DNA from: Actinomucor elegans
Lineage: Eukaryota; Mucoromycota; Mucoromycetes; Mucorales; Mucoraceae
Reading direction: 5' to 3'
Assembly: GCA_026027325.1 (NCBI GenBank)
Contig: JAMSLZ010000008.1
Span: 310,001-374,000, forward strand
DNA length: 64,000 nucleotides
Shown: piece after piece, positions 11,033 through 24,043 of the stretch
Layout of the letters: the number at the start of each line of letters is the position of its first letter
How positions within the stretch are numbered: position 1 is the stretch's first letter
Translations under genes and position numbers: made by a program
The notes under the pieces: model-generated
What the model was told of the DNA's origin: nothing
Database searches by the model: none
What the model saw: the letters and a program-made list of their open reading frames with translations, nothing else

Positions 11033-13651
11033 ATGCATTCAAGAACCAGAAACTCGCCACCACGAACGAGAACCACGCCGAGAACCACACCACTCCGTAA
11101 GGAAACATCTCATGACAGTTCTCGGACCATCAATACGCCTCCAAGAGGTCTCACCAGTGATGATTTCGAGGATCCTTCACCTATTAATTTCCATCGAAGC
11201 CAATCAGGTTTAGGCGAAGGACCTAGCCCTTTCTTTGATCACAGCGAAGACCTTCGACAGTTTGAAGCAACACCACAATATGGAGGCGATCATGTTAGCG
11301 TAGACTCTACTGATGATTCAGAGCCTTTAATAGCAACCGATCAAAATATTTCTCGCAACTTGATTGTTACCGATCACTCGTTTTCAAGCGGAAAACAGGT
11401 GCAACAGACAAGAGAAGATCGATTGAGAATTCTACGACAGGATGCTATGAACAATTTCTTACCGGGAACTGCTTGCTTTATTGGAGAAAAGCTAATGGTT
11501 TCTACAGGTAAATAAAAAGTACTATAAAAATATCACGAAACTCATTTTTGGATAGACACAATTAATGATATTTATTATCTTGCATTATCGTGTTATCAAC
11601 AGCAGCAATATGAACGAGCGATTGAAATACTAAACAAGAAACATACACTTAATAAGAGTGTACAGTGTAGATACTTGGCCGCTCTTTGTTCGGTAAATAT
11701 AAAAAATCGTATATTCTTTTCCGCAAACTTATTTATTATTCACTACAGATTGCATTAGAAAATGGTAGAGATGCGCTTGATTATCTAGGTCATAAGAACC
11801 CATTTTCAGGCAAAGGTAATATATATATATATAACAAATTACTGTGAACCTGAGATTAATATAACTATTATCTATGTATCAAGGTCTAATCGAAGAAGAT
11901 ACATCTGATAGTTGCATCAAACTGGAATCTGTCATGTGTTTTGCAAGAGGAAAAGCGTATCTGTTGATCAAAGATATCAATAGTGCTCGAGAATGTTTCA
12001 AAGAAGCGTTGACCGTGGATGTTAAATGCTATGATGCTTTGGAAGCTCTTGTCAAATACAATATGATGGAAGAAAAAGCAGGTAGACTAAGTAGTAGCAC
12101 GCTCAAATTGACATAGAATAGCTCATACTCGATTGGCTGATAGAATGGGAGTTTGTCATGACTTTACCTTATGAAGAGCACTGTGGTGCAGATTCAGATC
12201 ACTTTAGATACCTCTATGGCTTAAAGCTGAAAAAGGATATCTTGAACGGTAAACGTATGGATTCGGATGCTGAAAGTATTGCCAAAAGTTTGGACGTACA
12301 ATTAAGTATTGCTGAGGGTTATTTTGCTGAAGGCCGATATGAAGATTGCTTGAAGATCTGTGAAGAGTAAGGGCCAGTTCTTTTTTTTTTTTTCAGAGGT
12401 TCAAACCAGTAACAGTTTTATTGTAGAATCAAGGCTCAAGACGCTTACTTTAAAGAGTCTATCTCTGTCCATCTATCTTGTTTATATGAACTGGGTATGA
12501 AGAACGAGCTATATGAATATGCACAAGAGTTAGTGGATCGCCTAAATGATGAGGCTGTAACATGGCACGCTGTTGGATTATACTATCTTTATATCAAAAA
12601 GAACTTGGAAGCGAGACGTTATTTTAGCCAAGCACTAACTATCAACCAATTTTTTCAACAGTCTTGGTTGGGATTTGGTCATTCGTTTTCTGCAGAAAAG
12701 GAGCACGATCAAGCTATAGAGGCTTATATGAATTGCAGCCGATTGATACCTGGGTACGAATGAAAAAAAGTTGGTGTGTATTCCAAACGCTGATGCGATA
12801 TGATAGATCCTATTTACCATTAATGAACATTGCTATGCAGTACATGGAGCAGAACAAACTGAATCTCGCTTTTGAATTCTTTACCAAGAGTTTACAGAAA
12901 AACAATCATGATCCGTTCTTACTTAATGAGCTGGCTGTTTATTATTACAAGAAAAGATTGTAAGTAAAAAAAAAAAAGAATCGCCGAATCCGATGGTAAT
13001 TGACCCTTTTGATAGATATAAACAAGCTCGTAAACATCTGCATACAGCATTGAAACTGGCCAAGAAACGTCAATGTCCACGCAGCCCCATCTGGGAAACA
13101 ATATGGTGCAACTTGGGCCATGTTTACCGTCATCCTCCGTAAAGTACAGTGTAATAGCACTCATTCATCTGTTGCTCACCTTTATTTACTATAGACTTCT
13201 CAACTATGATCGAGCTCTACGATGCTTTGAGAATGCGCTTGTTCGTAATCCTAAAAATTCAGATGCACGCGCCTCTGTTGGCATGATTTATCATCTTAAA
13301 GGCCAAACTGCACGTGCTATCGCTGAATACCATGAAGCACTAGATAATACAAGTGCAGGTGAAGTGATTAACCAACTATTAGATATCGCGCTACTAAGCA
13401 AAGTTAATACACCGTATGCTAGAAACCGAGATTCTTGTTTGAATGATACATTTGATGTATTCCAAATGGCCGATTCGACACGACAGGCTAAAGACGAGGT
13501 AGAGCTTGAACTCACTGAGGATGATTGGCATATTCATAATAAAGCAAGATCACCATCAACGTTCATCAGTCGAAGTACACTAGTAACAGAAGATAGCTTA
13601 ATACAAGATGAAGGTGACTTACGGCTTAATATGTCAAGAGGGTGGATCTGA
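11033..13651 (+). CDS. CDC16: Anaphase-promoting complex subunit 6 (Cdc16/Cut9-like TPR protein)
   Basis: Nine exons (11033-11507, 11556-11692, 11749-11815, 11884-12081, 12144-12366, 12427-12753, 12807-12959, 13016-13138, 13195-13651) encode 719 aa. The protein is a scaffold TPR subunit of the APC/C ubiquitin ligase that drives mitotic exit. A Ser/Thr/Arg-rich, likely phosphorylated N-terminus (about 115 residues with several TP and SP sites) precedes the signature start of the TPR superhelix, EDRLRILRQDAMNN, then helical repeats such as AVGLYYLYIKKNLEARRYFSQ and NYDRALRCFENALVRNPKN. The stretch KAEWEFVMTL after exon 4 aligns with the EEWDLVLKL segment of fission yeast Cut9, which is why I chose the later of the acceptors there. 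Introns are 48-68 bp. The start ATG is the first one after a poly-T stretch; earlier in-frame ATGs are possible but give non-conserved sequence. Confidence 0.93.
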
Positions 13652-13866
13652 AGAACGTAAAGAATACTTCGTTTATGTAAATAAAGATAATGAATGATAC
13701 TCCCCTCCTCAGATTTGTGATAATCTTGGCAAATGTCGCATGCACCACCGCTTTATTGTAGTTCAAGCTCAGCATTTAGTAAAACCTCAGATCAATTCTG
13801 AGTGATTTCGCTGTATTAAATGACTTTCTTCTTGGCTGACTACCTAGTGGTAAACTCAGGCCTCGT

Positions 13867-13881
13867 CCCCCCCCCCCCCCC
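13867..13881. repeat. Homopolymer C run (15 nt)
   Basis: Fifteen consecutive C on the plus strand in the 3' intergenic region. Almost all other homopolymers in the window are A or T. It could form G-rich structures on the minus strand. Confidence 0.9.
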
Positions 13882-14204
13882 TCCCTACATCCATTTCAGA
13901 CCCTTACCATTCACTGTCTCAATATGCATCATCGTGAACAGATACCAGAACTAATTTAAGAACCACCGTCTTTCTTACTTCGCCTCACTAATGTACTTGA
14001 CCCTAGTGCTTTCCTTCTTCAAATATTCTTACATTGATTCCATACGAAGTTTTTAGTTTCCATTCATTTTTTGACCTGATCCGGGCGAACACGGTGAAAA
14101 ATAGAAAAATCAAGCGTCCAATTGGATCTTAATTTATTTGTAAATAGAATAATGTTTAAATGTATTAAACGACTTGTTCGATTATAACCTGTACCTATTC
14201 ATTG

Positions 14205-14295
14205 AACTCAAGCCGAGACTTTTATTAGATGTAGTGGTGTATTCTGAACATGGACTATTAGCTAGACGTGACATTTAACCGAGTTTGGTTAAAAG
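14205..14295 (-). repeat. Dispersed degenerate repeat, single copy, reverse orientation
   Basis: On the minus strand it reads CTCGGTTAAATGTCACGTCT, then AATAGTCCATGTTCAGAAT and CACTACATCTAATA, matching block by block the copies at 23172-23242 and 56295-56390. Confidence 0.65.
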
Positions 14296-15568
14296 ATTTA
14301 AGAAGGTGAATGGATCATGTCAAAATTTTAATTTCCTCCTCCTCCAGATGTACCTATTAACTTTCCAAATTCCAAAATTTGGTGAATTGATTTGGATTTA
14401 TCCAGACACTTTATTTTGAGGTATAGTCTTTTCGTAGTAAATATAATTACATTTCAAAATATGAATCCTTGTCTTTTTATAATTTTTATTAAAAGTTCAG
14501 CTATTGACAATTTAGAAAGCGTATGTATTTATAAAAACGTTCACTTATTCTGTTAATACATATACTATCTATTTCAACATTTTTCGTATGCAAAAATTAA
14601 TGTAAAACTTCAATTGTTGAAATTATGACAGTACGAATTGTTCAATCAATGACTTACTGTCAAAACAACAGTAATAATAACAATAATAATAAAACTTTCA
14701 AATGCCGCTATACATTTTTGGAATTTCGAAATTTGAGGTCAAGGCCTAGAAACACACAAATGCAAATTACTGGCTTGAATCTTGATAAACATCGCACATA
14801 GATTATCTTTGAATGACTAAGCTTTGTAAAAAAGCAAAAAAGGAAATAGTGCTCTAATTAGCAAACACGGCATATGGCCGAAGCTCTTTGATTCCATTAT
14901 ATGATGCTTTATAAATGCATAGATTTGCCAATCCAGAAGAGTGCATTGTGTTTTACATCCTATCCAAGTATCGTGTCTTAGTATAGTTGATTAATAATGG
15001 TGAGTGAGAGAGCGTTTTATAATTGGTGAATTTTATCGGATGTATCATAATAATGTGGGATTGTAGATCTGCTTCAACCAATGAAATGAACTCAACTAAA
15101 ACTAGATATCATTAAGTCAAAATAGAGATACTACAAAGATATATGAATGCGCAGTAGTGTGTAGTAGTGTATAGATAATAAACAGGCCAATAGCTGCATA
15201 GGTCTGTATTATGTAACTGTTGACGTTAGCAATTTTTTTCTTTCTCTGTTGATCACTCAAATGGGAACCTGCTCCAAGATAGATGGCAGTAACCTCATAT
15301 CGATATACAGATGGCACTAACAAAGAGCAGGTTGTGTATACCCAGCGCCATCTAAGATGCATACTTTGGCAGTCTAAAGCCACTACGTGTTCACTTGCCA
15401 TTAGTTCCACACAAAGAAATAAAGTTTTCAACTTTCATTTTCAGCATTACACAAAGATCATCTCTGGTGAAGAACAATAGACAAGTATAGTTTCTATCGA
15501 ACTGATTTATTAAACTAATATATTACAAAGCAATAGAACGATAGAAATACTCTCTAGAACCAACAACG

Positions 15569-16997
15569 TTACTCTACCTTTTTTTGTGTCGGGATGACTA
15601 AACATCTGATACCGAGGAAATCACAAAAGTTGTTGATTACAACGATAGCCCATCTCAAATAAGCAACCAGTGCAAACACAAAATAGCCTAAAAGAAACAA
15701 GTATTCCGATTCCGGAGTAAAGATAGGCTCACTAGATAATTTGTAAATATATGTAAAGTCCATGATTCACTAAACTTACATGGAGGGGAATAATAAAGGC
15801 AAATTGGTGATTATAGCTCCAGTAACCAAAGGGACCAATAGCACAGTGGATTTGGGGAATTTTGATTTTGTCAAATGGGCTAAAATGATCTTGGTAGCCA
15901 TCCTTCCAAACACTATACCTGTAGTGATGGCAAACAAAATGAAGTGGCGATGCGATAATATCGTGGAATAGGGTGACATAACCCAAAAGTACAAACTAAC
16001 AATGTAAGTTGCAATGGGCGTATTCTGGACTAGCATAGTCTTTATAAATGGTTGACCTTTTTGCTTACAAGCTTTATACATGGCATAGAAACTTCAAGAA
16101 AAAAGGGTATCAATAGTTGAAACGCGTTTTACATAATAATGACTTACCAGGCTGGGACATGAGTCGACAAAAACAGGGAGCCTATCCACCAGATGATCGC
16201 ATGAGAGACGGGCATATCTTCCAAGACTCTAGGAAGCCATGAGACTTGTACAGCTTCTTTCATTGGCACCTTCCATATGCCTGGGCCTATACAAATGGTC
16301 AGATCACCCAAATGTGTGCGTGTTACGTTACTATTACCATAAATACCAGAAAGAGCAAATATAATACAGGATAGAATTACACCTTCAGTAGGTGCATTGA
16401 CATAGCCCAAATACAATACACCAGTATGATATTCTTCTGCAGTAGAAAGATAAAAGCCCATCATAGCAATACCGTACAACATCACACTAGCCTTTGAATG
16501 ACCCAAACCTATCGCCGTTGCCTGCAACACGGCGGCAAAAGAGCAATTGATCGCGTCGCAACCATGGTCAAATAGCTCTCCGAGTGGGCTGGATGAGTTC
16601 GTTCGTCTAGCTTGTTTACCGTCCACGTTATCAAATGTCGAATATAACCATAATCCAATAGCAAAACTAAAGTACATCCAACTTGGTCCTGCCTCCTCTC
16701 CAACACCCATATCAGGTGCAAAAACAATGGCGAATATCACATTAGTGACCATGAAAAAGAGTCCAGTTAATGTAATTAAATTTGGTCTATGTAGTAAACT
16801 ATAAGCATATACTGATAAATGATTTCATAAATACTTTACGCCATGCTTATAGGAAAGAATTGCACACACCAATTCCAATAATGACAGAGAACATATTTGC
16901 TCGTAAAGGAACGATCTATTGCTCGGTACTTGTATAAATGCAGCGCATTTAATTGATCTTGAGTTAGAAATTCTGATCTCAGCAGAAAATCAAACAT
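15569..16997 (-). CDS. Choline/ethanolamine phosphotransferase (CDP-alcohol phosphatidyltransferase)
   Basis: Four exons (16840-16997, 16148-16786, 15780-16091, 15569-15731) encode 423 aa, the usual size for the CPT1/EPT1 family. These integral ER/Golgi enzymes make phosphatidylcholine or phosphatidylethanolamine from diacylglycerol and a CDP-alcohol, the last step of the Kennedy pathway. The family motif DG-x2-AR-x8-G-x3-D-x3-D is present as DGKQARRTNSSSPLGELFDHGCD (split here: DGKQAR, then GELFDHGCD), about residues 108-130, with both catalytic Asp pairs intact. The N-terminus LNALHLYKYRAIDRS and several hydrophobic helices also fit. Substrate choice between choline and ethanolamine cannot be read from the sequence. 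The start was placed at MFDFLLRSEFL because it opens directly into this conserved segment. Confidence 0.93.
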
Positions 16998-18782
16998 TTG
17001 GAATGGAGTGAAGGGAAGAAGGAAACATACTGCAATGTCTTTTTATGATTTAAAAAAAAATACTGGGGGAATTCGAACTGCCGATCAAGGGTTGTACATA
17101 CTATTCTATTTCAAGGCAATCCATCTCGTTACACCTAGTCCCCAACAACTATATAGACTTCACATGAAAACATATCAGCGACTGATCAAGGTACGATGAT
17201 GATGACTTTTTATCTGTGCAAGGGGAATGGACTCTTGGAAAACCTCTTTTAGCGGGTCACCATTAGTGTTTATGTATGAAACTAAAGAAACAAATATCGT
17301 AACCATCATCTGTTTGTGATAGGCTGCAGCAAGATCTTATACTATATAGTCGATATACTAGACTATATGCTGAAAACACATGTATAACATCTGGATAAAA
17401 TAAGTTAATGTTCAAATAGGATAGATTTGAAGCCAAGAGGCCAAGTCTTGGAGAAATAAGCCAAAGGACCAAGTCTTGGAAATCTGCTAAGTAACCAGCC
17501 CACCTGCAGAGTTTTATTTGATCATTAGCACAGTATTTCGTCATATATGTAGTATTGATTCTATGTAACAGAAATGCTTGTTGGAACTCATAGGTAACTC
17601 GGGCTGAGATGCATCTATTTATGAAATGGGCCTTTTAACCATTTGAGAGAGTCATACAAATAAATTCGAGTACACGATAGATTTATACAGGCCACTGAAA
17701 TACAGGATAATGATTTCATTGGTGGTCGGTGCTTGACTTATAATTATACTATTAAATAACAAAAACGCATCAGTCTGAACAATAAACTGAGATAAATCAA
17801 TGGGTCTTGGGAGAACTATATGATTAGCTACACTAATCTCGATAAATCATTTTTTTTTACAGTGATTTCTATCCATTAGCAAACTGTAGGGACTGATATA
17901 TACAACAATACACTGGGACTGGTGCGGAGATAAAAACGGACAATGAAACAAAATACTCGTTATCCCACTCAAATCACGAAGGCGCGTTAAGCTCAGCAAT
18001 GAACCGACATATATCGATGATGACTGGACTAAATATAAAAGAAACCACGCTTTTTCTAATGAACCAAATTGCATCGTTATATGCCAATTCAGACAGAAGA
18101 TAAATGGGGTTCCAATATGCACATGGGCTTACTTCATACTAGGAATTTCTGATAAACTTTCTTTGATGCAGTAACGTGTTATATCAAGTACTCGACCCGG
18201 AGTAATTACGGCCAAACACGGGTATTCAATTCGTCATTGAATAATTTATCATTACAGCATGATCTAATATTTGTTCATCTCGTGTAAATTAAAGTGTATA
18301 ATCGTCTTAAAAAAAGTTTTTTAGATAAGTCTCAGCCAAACCCGGTTTCGCCTCGGAATTACAAAAAAAAAAAAAAAAAAAAAAGATGATGATACGTTCC
18401 ATTCTTTGAGTTTCAATAAGATGATTCCACAGAACAGAGATATTCCCTTAATAAAACAAGCCTTGCTTTGTCCCCTATTCTATCCCTTTCTTCTTTCCCG
18501 CATCTTTTACGTAGTTTTTATAACTAATCTCAGATTTAAAGGCAATCAAAGAGAAAAGAATAAAAAGAAACACAAAAAAAAAAGGTAACGTACCCATTGG
18601 AGAAAGGCCAAGCTATTTTATATTTGTATTTATTAATACTTCTTTAGCTTTCTTTTCCCTCTCTTTCTTTATCTCCTTACTTTATTGTTTAGAGAACAAT
18701 CTTGTTTTTTTTTCCACTTGGTCGGCTAGACTTTTTTTTTTAAAAAAAAAAAAATAAAAAACAGAAAGCTTATGTAAAAAAG
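16998..18782. other. Intergenic gap, divergent promoters
   Basis: 1.8 kb between the divergent phosphotransferase and Clg1-like cyclin genes. It has two direct 12-bp copies of CCAAGTCTTGGA (17441-17452 and 17469-17480), a run of 22 A at 18363-18384, and an oligo-T/oligo-A block near 18729-18755 just upstream of the cyclin start. ORFs at 17263-17544 and 17847-18122 (-) show no recognised motif. Confidence 0.55.
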
Positions 18783-20017
18783 ATGTATTCCCAACACAAT
18801 CATCAACAACAACAGCACCAACACTATCAGCAGGTGATGGATAATACAAACTATTTACCAACACCAAACTCTATGCATAATTATAATCCTAATCAACCTC
18901 AACGACATTCCCAGTTGCCTCCACCGCCTCCACCACCGCATCACCATCATCAGCATCACTATAATCAAGCTTATATTGTACCACCTGAACCTGTGCCAAG
19001 CGCCACTGATGCACAGCCTACACCACTATTATCTATCTCACAGTTGGCTGATTTCGCTTCTACTATGGTTTATTTGATGTGGCATGCTAGAAGGCCTTCA
19101 GTCATGGCACTTCATGAACAGTCAAAGATTATATCAAATACACATACAGATGATCGAAACCTAGGCCACTCGAGAGAAACAGCCAATATTGCCAATAGAA
19201 CAAGTAGTGCTTTTAAAAAGTTTTGCAAGCAGGTAAGCAAATAGTGTTGGTAAGTTTCAATTGGGTATTGAAACTATTAAAATTAGATTTTATCGGCTAC
19301 ACAACTATCTGAATCAGTGATATTATTATCTTTGAAATATATCGCCATGTTATTACAAAATAACCCAACTATACAAGGTGCAGATGGATCAGAATATCGA
19401 TTATTCACCGTAGCATTGATGCTGGGTAAGAAACTTACAGTTTCATGTATTCACTTATCTAATACTTTTTATACAGCCAACAAGTTTCTCGATGATAATA
19501 CCTTTACAAATAAGACTTGGTCAGAAGTATCTGGTATGAAAGTGACAGATTTGAATATTATGGAATTAGAGTTCTTGGAAGTACTACGATTCAAGTTATT
19601 TATACGTAAAGATGAGTTTGACAGATGGAAATCAGCTCTAGTACTATTCAGAAACCAATTATTAAACGCTGATGAAGCTCAAAAACAAGAACAGCAACAG
19701 CAACTCATAGAAGAAACTCTAAAAGGCATCGTTCTGCCCAATACTACAACTAATACTAATAATAACATGCAGCATCAACAACAGCAACAACAACAACAAC
19801 AACAACAGCAGCAGCAGCAGCAGCAGCAATATCAGTTCTTATTAATGCTATCTAAAGCACAATTACCTCACTTTCCTACTCAACCTCCAAGCCGTCCTTT
19901 AACTCGTGTTCCTTTACGTATACCTTTACAACCTGTGTGGAGAAATTCACAGCAGCAACAACAGCATCAACAAGTGCAACAGCAGCCTGTGTATGATATT
20001 CAACAGCAGCAGCAACA

Positions 20018-20065
<48 letters not shown>

Positions 20066-21066
20066 CCAACAGCAGCACCAACAGCATTATATTCCACCAG
20101 CAACGGCAGCCACTTCTGCATCAAATCATCCTACATCAAACAATGCAAATAACATGGATTACTATAATAACACGTATACTACACCCATTTCACATAGTAA
20201 TGCCAATGATCATTCATTATATTATAATACAAATGGTGGAGGTCATTTAACCAATGTCAGTGCTGCAGCATCCACTACATCTTCATTATACGTCACACCG
20301 AGACAAAGCTATAACAATCAGCAGCTTGCTTCCAATAGTAATACACCTACTGCAAGGTTGTCTAGCATCAACCTAACATCTCAAGCACAAGATTTCAATC
20401 AGCATCATCCAGTGACTTCCACTCCAGCTACAATGAACATGGCTTATTCTAATAATAACAATGGAATACCTTATTACAAACTAACACCTACGTCAAACAC
20501 CAATACGAATATGGTATCGCAGCCCACAGCTACTGTAACTACTACAGCACCCCTTGCAAACACGAACAGTATGATGGATAACAGTACTGCTTATTATAAT
20601 AGCAGTAGTGGTAACAGTAGAAATCCATATGCTCCACAGCAACCACAGCAAGTAAGAACGCGCACTTCGTTCTATGGTGAACTACCACAACAAAGTAATG
20701 ACTATTCCTCCTATGATATGTCAGGGTCTCAACAACCAAACGGTGATGTTTATTCACGAGTCCAGCCACCCGCTGCTTACCAACAGGTAAAATATATATA
20801 TATATAAAAAAAGATATATTAGTAGTCATAGCATATATTCATCGTCTTGTTTGTATATATAGCCTCAACAGCATTATAGTAGACCTACTTCAGCCATTCA
20901 ATTGCAATTACAACAGCAGCAACAGCACCAACAGCACCAACAACTACAGCGGCATCAGCAGCAACCTCAAATATATCATACGAGTAATAACCAAAGGAAG
21001 TACCAAGGTCCTGTACCAGAAGACCCTGACACTGCTGCTGCTTCCTATCGAAACCATATGAAGTAA
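18783..21066 (+). CDS. Clg1-like Pho85-type cyclin with polyglutamine tracts
   Basis: Four exons (18783-19232, 19287-19425, 19477-20786, 20863-21066) encode 700 aa. The N-terminus is Gln/His/Pro-rich. A Clg1/PCL-type cyclin fold follows at about residues 90-260: ISQLADFASTMVYLMWH, then ESVILLSLKYIAMLL, ALMLANKFLDDNTFTNKTW and VTDLNIMELEFLEVLRF. Such cyclins activate Pho85/Cdk5-type kinases; budding yeast Clg1 is the nearest named relative. The remaining 430 residues are low complexity, with uninterrupted Gln runs of 18 and 21, Asn/Ser/Thr-rich stretches and a second Gln/His-rich block in the last exon. Exon 2 ends in the middle of the Ala codon of ALMLANKF, which fixes the splice. Long disordered prion-like tails are common in fungal regulators; function of the tail is unknown. 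Confidence 0.88.
19776..19829 (+). repeat. CAA/CAG repeat encoding 18 Gln
   Basis: Within exon 3 of the Clg1-like cyclin. CAA-rich at first, then seven pure CAG units at 19806-19826. Confidence 0.95.
20001..20063 (+). repeat. CAG repeat encoding 21 Gln
   Basis: Within exon 3 of the Clg1-like cyclin. It ends in 14 uninterrupted CAG units (20022-20063), the longest pure trinucleotide run I noticed and therefore a candidate for length variation between strains. It is followed by His-interrupted Gln codons. Confidence 0.95.
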
Positions 21067-21504
21067 TAGGTTTCTTTCTTTTTTTCTTTTTTTTTTTTTC
21101 TTTTTTTTTTCTTCATTCATCTATAGGTTACTTCTTACTTTTTTGTCACTGTACTTTTTTTATAATTACTATATCTATTTATCCCTTCCCCTTCCAATAA
21201 GTTAACTATCCTATCCTCCTTCTTTTTGCCTTTTTTTTTTTTTTATATATCATTAGTGATCATACTAACTGAAAAATAAACTAAAATGTATCCGAAGACT
21301 GCTGCTATTTTGATTCACAAGTTTTTCGTTTCAAATCATGTATTTCTAAATATCTAAAAATTCCAACCCAGTATTCAATGTAAATCTATAAATTACTGAT
21401 TTCCAATTTGTTTTCAGAATGAGAATATCGCTGATCATCTCATTAAGATTATAAATGAAATAATGTGCATAAGTTAATGATGGCAATCGCGTAGATCTAT
21501 GAGC

Positions 21505-21575
21505 GGACTAGATGAAGTAATGCATTCAGAGCATGAAACACTCGTTCAATGCGACATGAAAACGGAGATCTGCTA
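21505..21575 (-). repeat. Dispersed degenerate repeat, single copy, reverse orientation
   Basis: On the minus strand: AGATCTCCGTTTTCATGTCG, then TTTCATGCTCTGAATGCAT and ACTTCATCTAGTCC, the same order of blocks as other copies. Confidence 0.6.
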
Positions 21576-23171
21576 GGATCGTGCGAATTGATTCATGCAC
21601 CAAGCTTTAAAATTTTAAGCTGAGAATCATACGTATAAAAAAAATTGAATGAAATGTTTATTCAAAAATTGAAATTGGAACGTAGATGCCCATAACATGC
21701 ATAGTATCATTTGAAGTTATAGATAATGTCATTTTCTATCAAAAGATGTATATTTGTAAGAAACTGAAGTTTCAAAGCAAAAAAACGGTATGTGGTCGAT
21801 GTTATCTAGCGCTTTTAGATATAAATGTGATCGTTTTATTCGTCCAACAATGCACATTGTGATCAACTTGTTTCCCAAAACTCATAGCTCTACTTTTATT
21901 TGCTTTTGTTCTGAACATGGTTTTCAATTGAAAGTATTTCTTTTTTTTTTTTTTTTGATTTGAATCATGGGCCCACGTGCATTATTAACCAATAGAATCA
22001 ATGGTCTGTGTGTCCGTTTAGCTTGGGTCAACTGAAACCAAGCTTTTAACAAATGAAACAGGGTTAAACCAACTACAAGCGTCGACTTATTTTGGGGTGT
22101 ATGTAAGAAGCACTAGATGTCAAAAAGATACTGCAAAATTTACTACAAAGGCACTACAAAAAAAAACACTATTAAGATGCCATAAAGGTGTTTTAATGAC
22201 GCAGGATATACTTACGTTTAATATATAGTAATGGTATTGAACCAGCCCATACTCTTGAACTATGTGACACTGCTTTTAAAGTTTTCCCGCTCATTCTTAT
22301 TAGTGATACTACTGTTTATAACGACGATACGATTACCTAACTGAATCGAGAGCCGACGACCGCATCATGGGATGGAATGATATCGGCTCTATGGTTTCAA
22401 ATCACTATTCAGTGTTGCCAATGCGCGCGATACATCATCAGATACTGTCACATTGAACCTTACATACATTCGGTTAGTGATATTGTCAGTAGGCAGACAG
22501 AAAACATCATTAGATTGTACATAACAGCTAGTGTTGTAATATTTATAAGCTTTTTTTGTATGCTTCTTCAGGGAAACGGTCGTTTTAATAGTACTTTTGA
22601 AGGTTTTCTTCATTAGCCTTACCTTGTTTTAAAAACCCTGATTTAACGCTGCTGCTAAGCTGTTATAAGTATAATTCATTCTTATTGGTGGTGCGGGAAT
22701 TAAATGTATGGTCCAACATCCATACTACCGTCATGATTCTGTCGATACTCTTAGAAAAAAAGAAAAATAAACCTCTTTTTTTAATTTTAAATTCTATCTT
22801 TCTCTACAACACATAGATTTATATGTTTATTTTCTGATAATTCTATAGAGTGATGCATGATGGTTTTCGTTAGCAAATTCTTATAATTGTAAATTGGAGC
22901 GGGGATGTAGTAGCCAACTCCGCCAAAATATTGTTTTTACCTTTTGGAGCATACTATTTCTTTTTTTATAAAACTCACACCAGTCAAAAGATATCACATT
23001 TGTTCTACATGGATCATTAATACTATAAACTGTAAAATTGTAATACATATTTTTTATACTCATTATTTCAGGTTTTCGGAGTACGATTTCCCAGCCTCAG
23101 CTTCCGAAAGTTTGAAATTACAACCTCCGTTATTTGGCATGCTGTCGCTACTTAATACGACAGATCGTCAC

Positions 23172-23242
23172 CAATCTCGGCCCGATGTCGCATTTGATTC
23201 ATAATCCATGCTCAGAATGAGTTACTACATCTATTACGACCA
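23172..23242 (+). repeat. Dispersed degenerate repeat, single copy
   Basis: Contains GATGTCGCATTTGATT, TCCATGCTCAGAATGAGTTA and ACATCTATTACGACC, close to the apparent consensus of the family. Confidence 0.65.
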
Positions 23243-24043
23243 GAGATCTATACGATTGCAGCCATTAGCTAGTTCGTATTAGCCTTCATTTATCTAAAGT
23301 TTTGAATTTCAAGATATAGTTTTCTTATCAGTGTTACAGAGACCAATATCTACACAAAGCTGTCAATAATTTCCCCTGAAAGGAGGCTCTAAGAATACCG
23401 TTTTCTTGAACATTTGACAAGCAGCATGGGTGGCGATCTATAGTTGTTGATTCAATGCATCTCAACTTCTTTGTTCTAGAAGTTACGGTGATACTATTCG
23501 ATTTAAACGTCTAAAGACGTTCTGAACCAGTTTTCTGTAATACCTTCTACGTGAGAAAAAGCTGCGATTTGACAGAGAGCGATTTGCATAAAATGCCTTG
23601 CACTGCGGGGCTCCTCCTACTTTGTTGGGCACACGTGCCGCTGTATTATTCCAATCTCCCTAATCAACTATCAGATGATGAGCCGAGGGGGGTTTTGTAC
23701 AAGTTCTAACTGGCCTTTTTACTATGATACAATCAAATTTATCGTCTGACAGTCTGCTTAAACAACGAAGCTGCTGATGTCTTCTAGTGTTCGTTAAAAA
23801 ATAAACTTTTTAACTACAGGTCACGCGTTAGATGTTGTAGGGGAAATTTCCCTTAAGCTGTGTAGATCATATGGGGGTTTATTTTGAAGGCAAAAAAAAA
23901 AAAAAAAAAAAAAAATTATTGAGAGTTGTAGTGGACCTGTCAGCAGACTCTTTTTTTTTTATAAGTGAATAGAAAGTCATTTTATCTCTCTTTCGCTTCT
24001 TTTTCTCTTTCTTTTTATTTATTTATTTTTTTTTTACTGCTAA

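Larger units (their letters stand above)
13652..15568. other. Intergenic gap between convergent genes
   Basis: 1.9 kb between the 3' ends of the APC6 gene (+) and the phosphotransferase gene (-). It contains a run of 15 C at 13867-13881, striking in such AT-rich DNA, and one minus-orientation copy of the dispersed repeat at about 14205-14295. The 104-codon minus ORF at 15117-15431 has no recognisable motif and I do not call it. Confidence 0.55.
21067..24043. other. 3-kb intergenic gap with two repeat copies
   Basis: No convincing gene. It holds one minus-orientation copy (about 21505-21575) and one plus-orientation copy (23172-23242) of the dispersed repeat, T-rich tracts after the cyclin stop, and a run of about 24 A near 23892. 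ORFs at 22377-22616 and 22944-23204 have no motif; the second overlaps a repeat copy. Confidence 0.5.

Noticed and set aside
15117..15431. 104-codon minus ORF between APC6 and the phosphotransferase
   Set aside because: No domain, no splice context, and composition like the surrounding intergenic DNA.
17060..17155. tRNA-like pieces on the minus strand (an AGTTCGAATTCC B-box-like stretch with a weak A-box upstream)
   Set aside because: The T-stem, anticodon stem and acceptor stem do not pair convincingly; likely chance or a very old relic.
17441..17480. Two direct copies of CCAAGTCTTGGA
   Set aside because: Only two short copies in a plain intergenic region; no reason to think it functional.
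19876..20124. Minus-strand ORF with polyalanine
   Set aside because: Antisense reading of the CAG tract of the cyclin gene.
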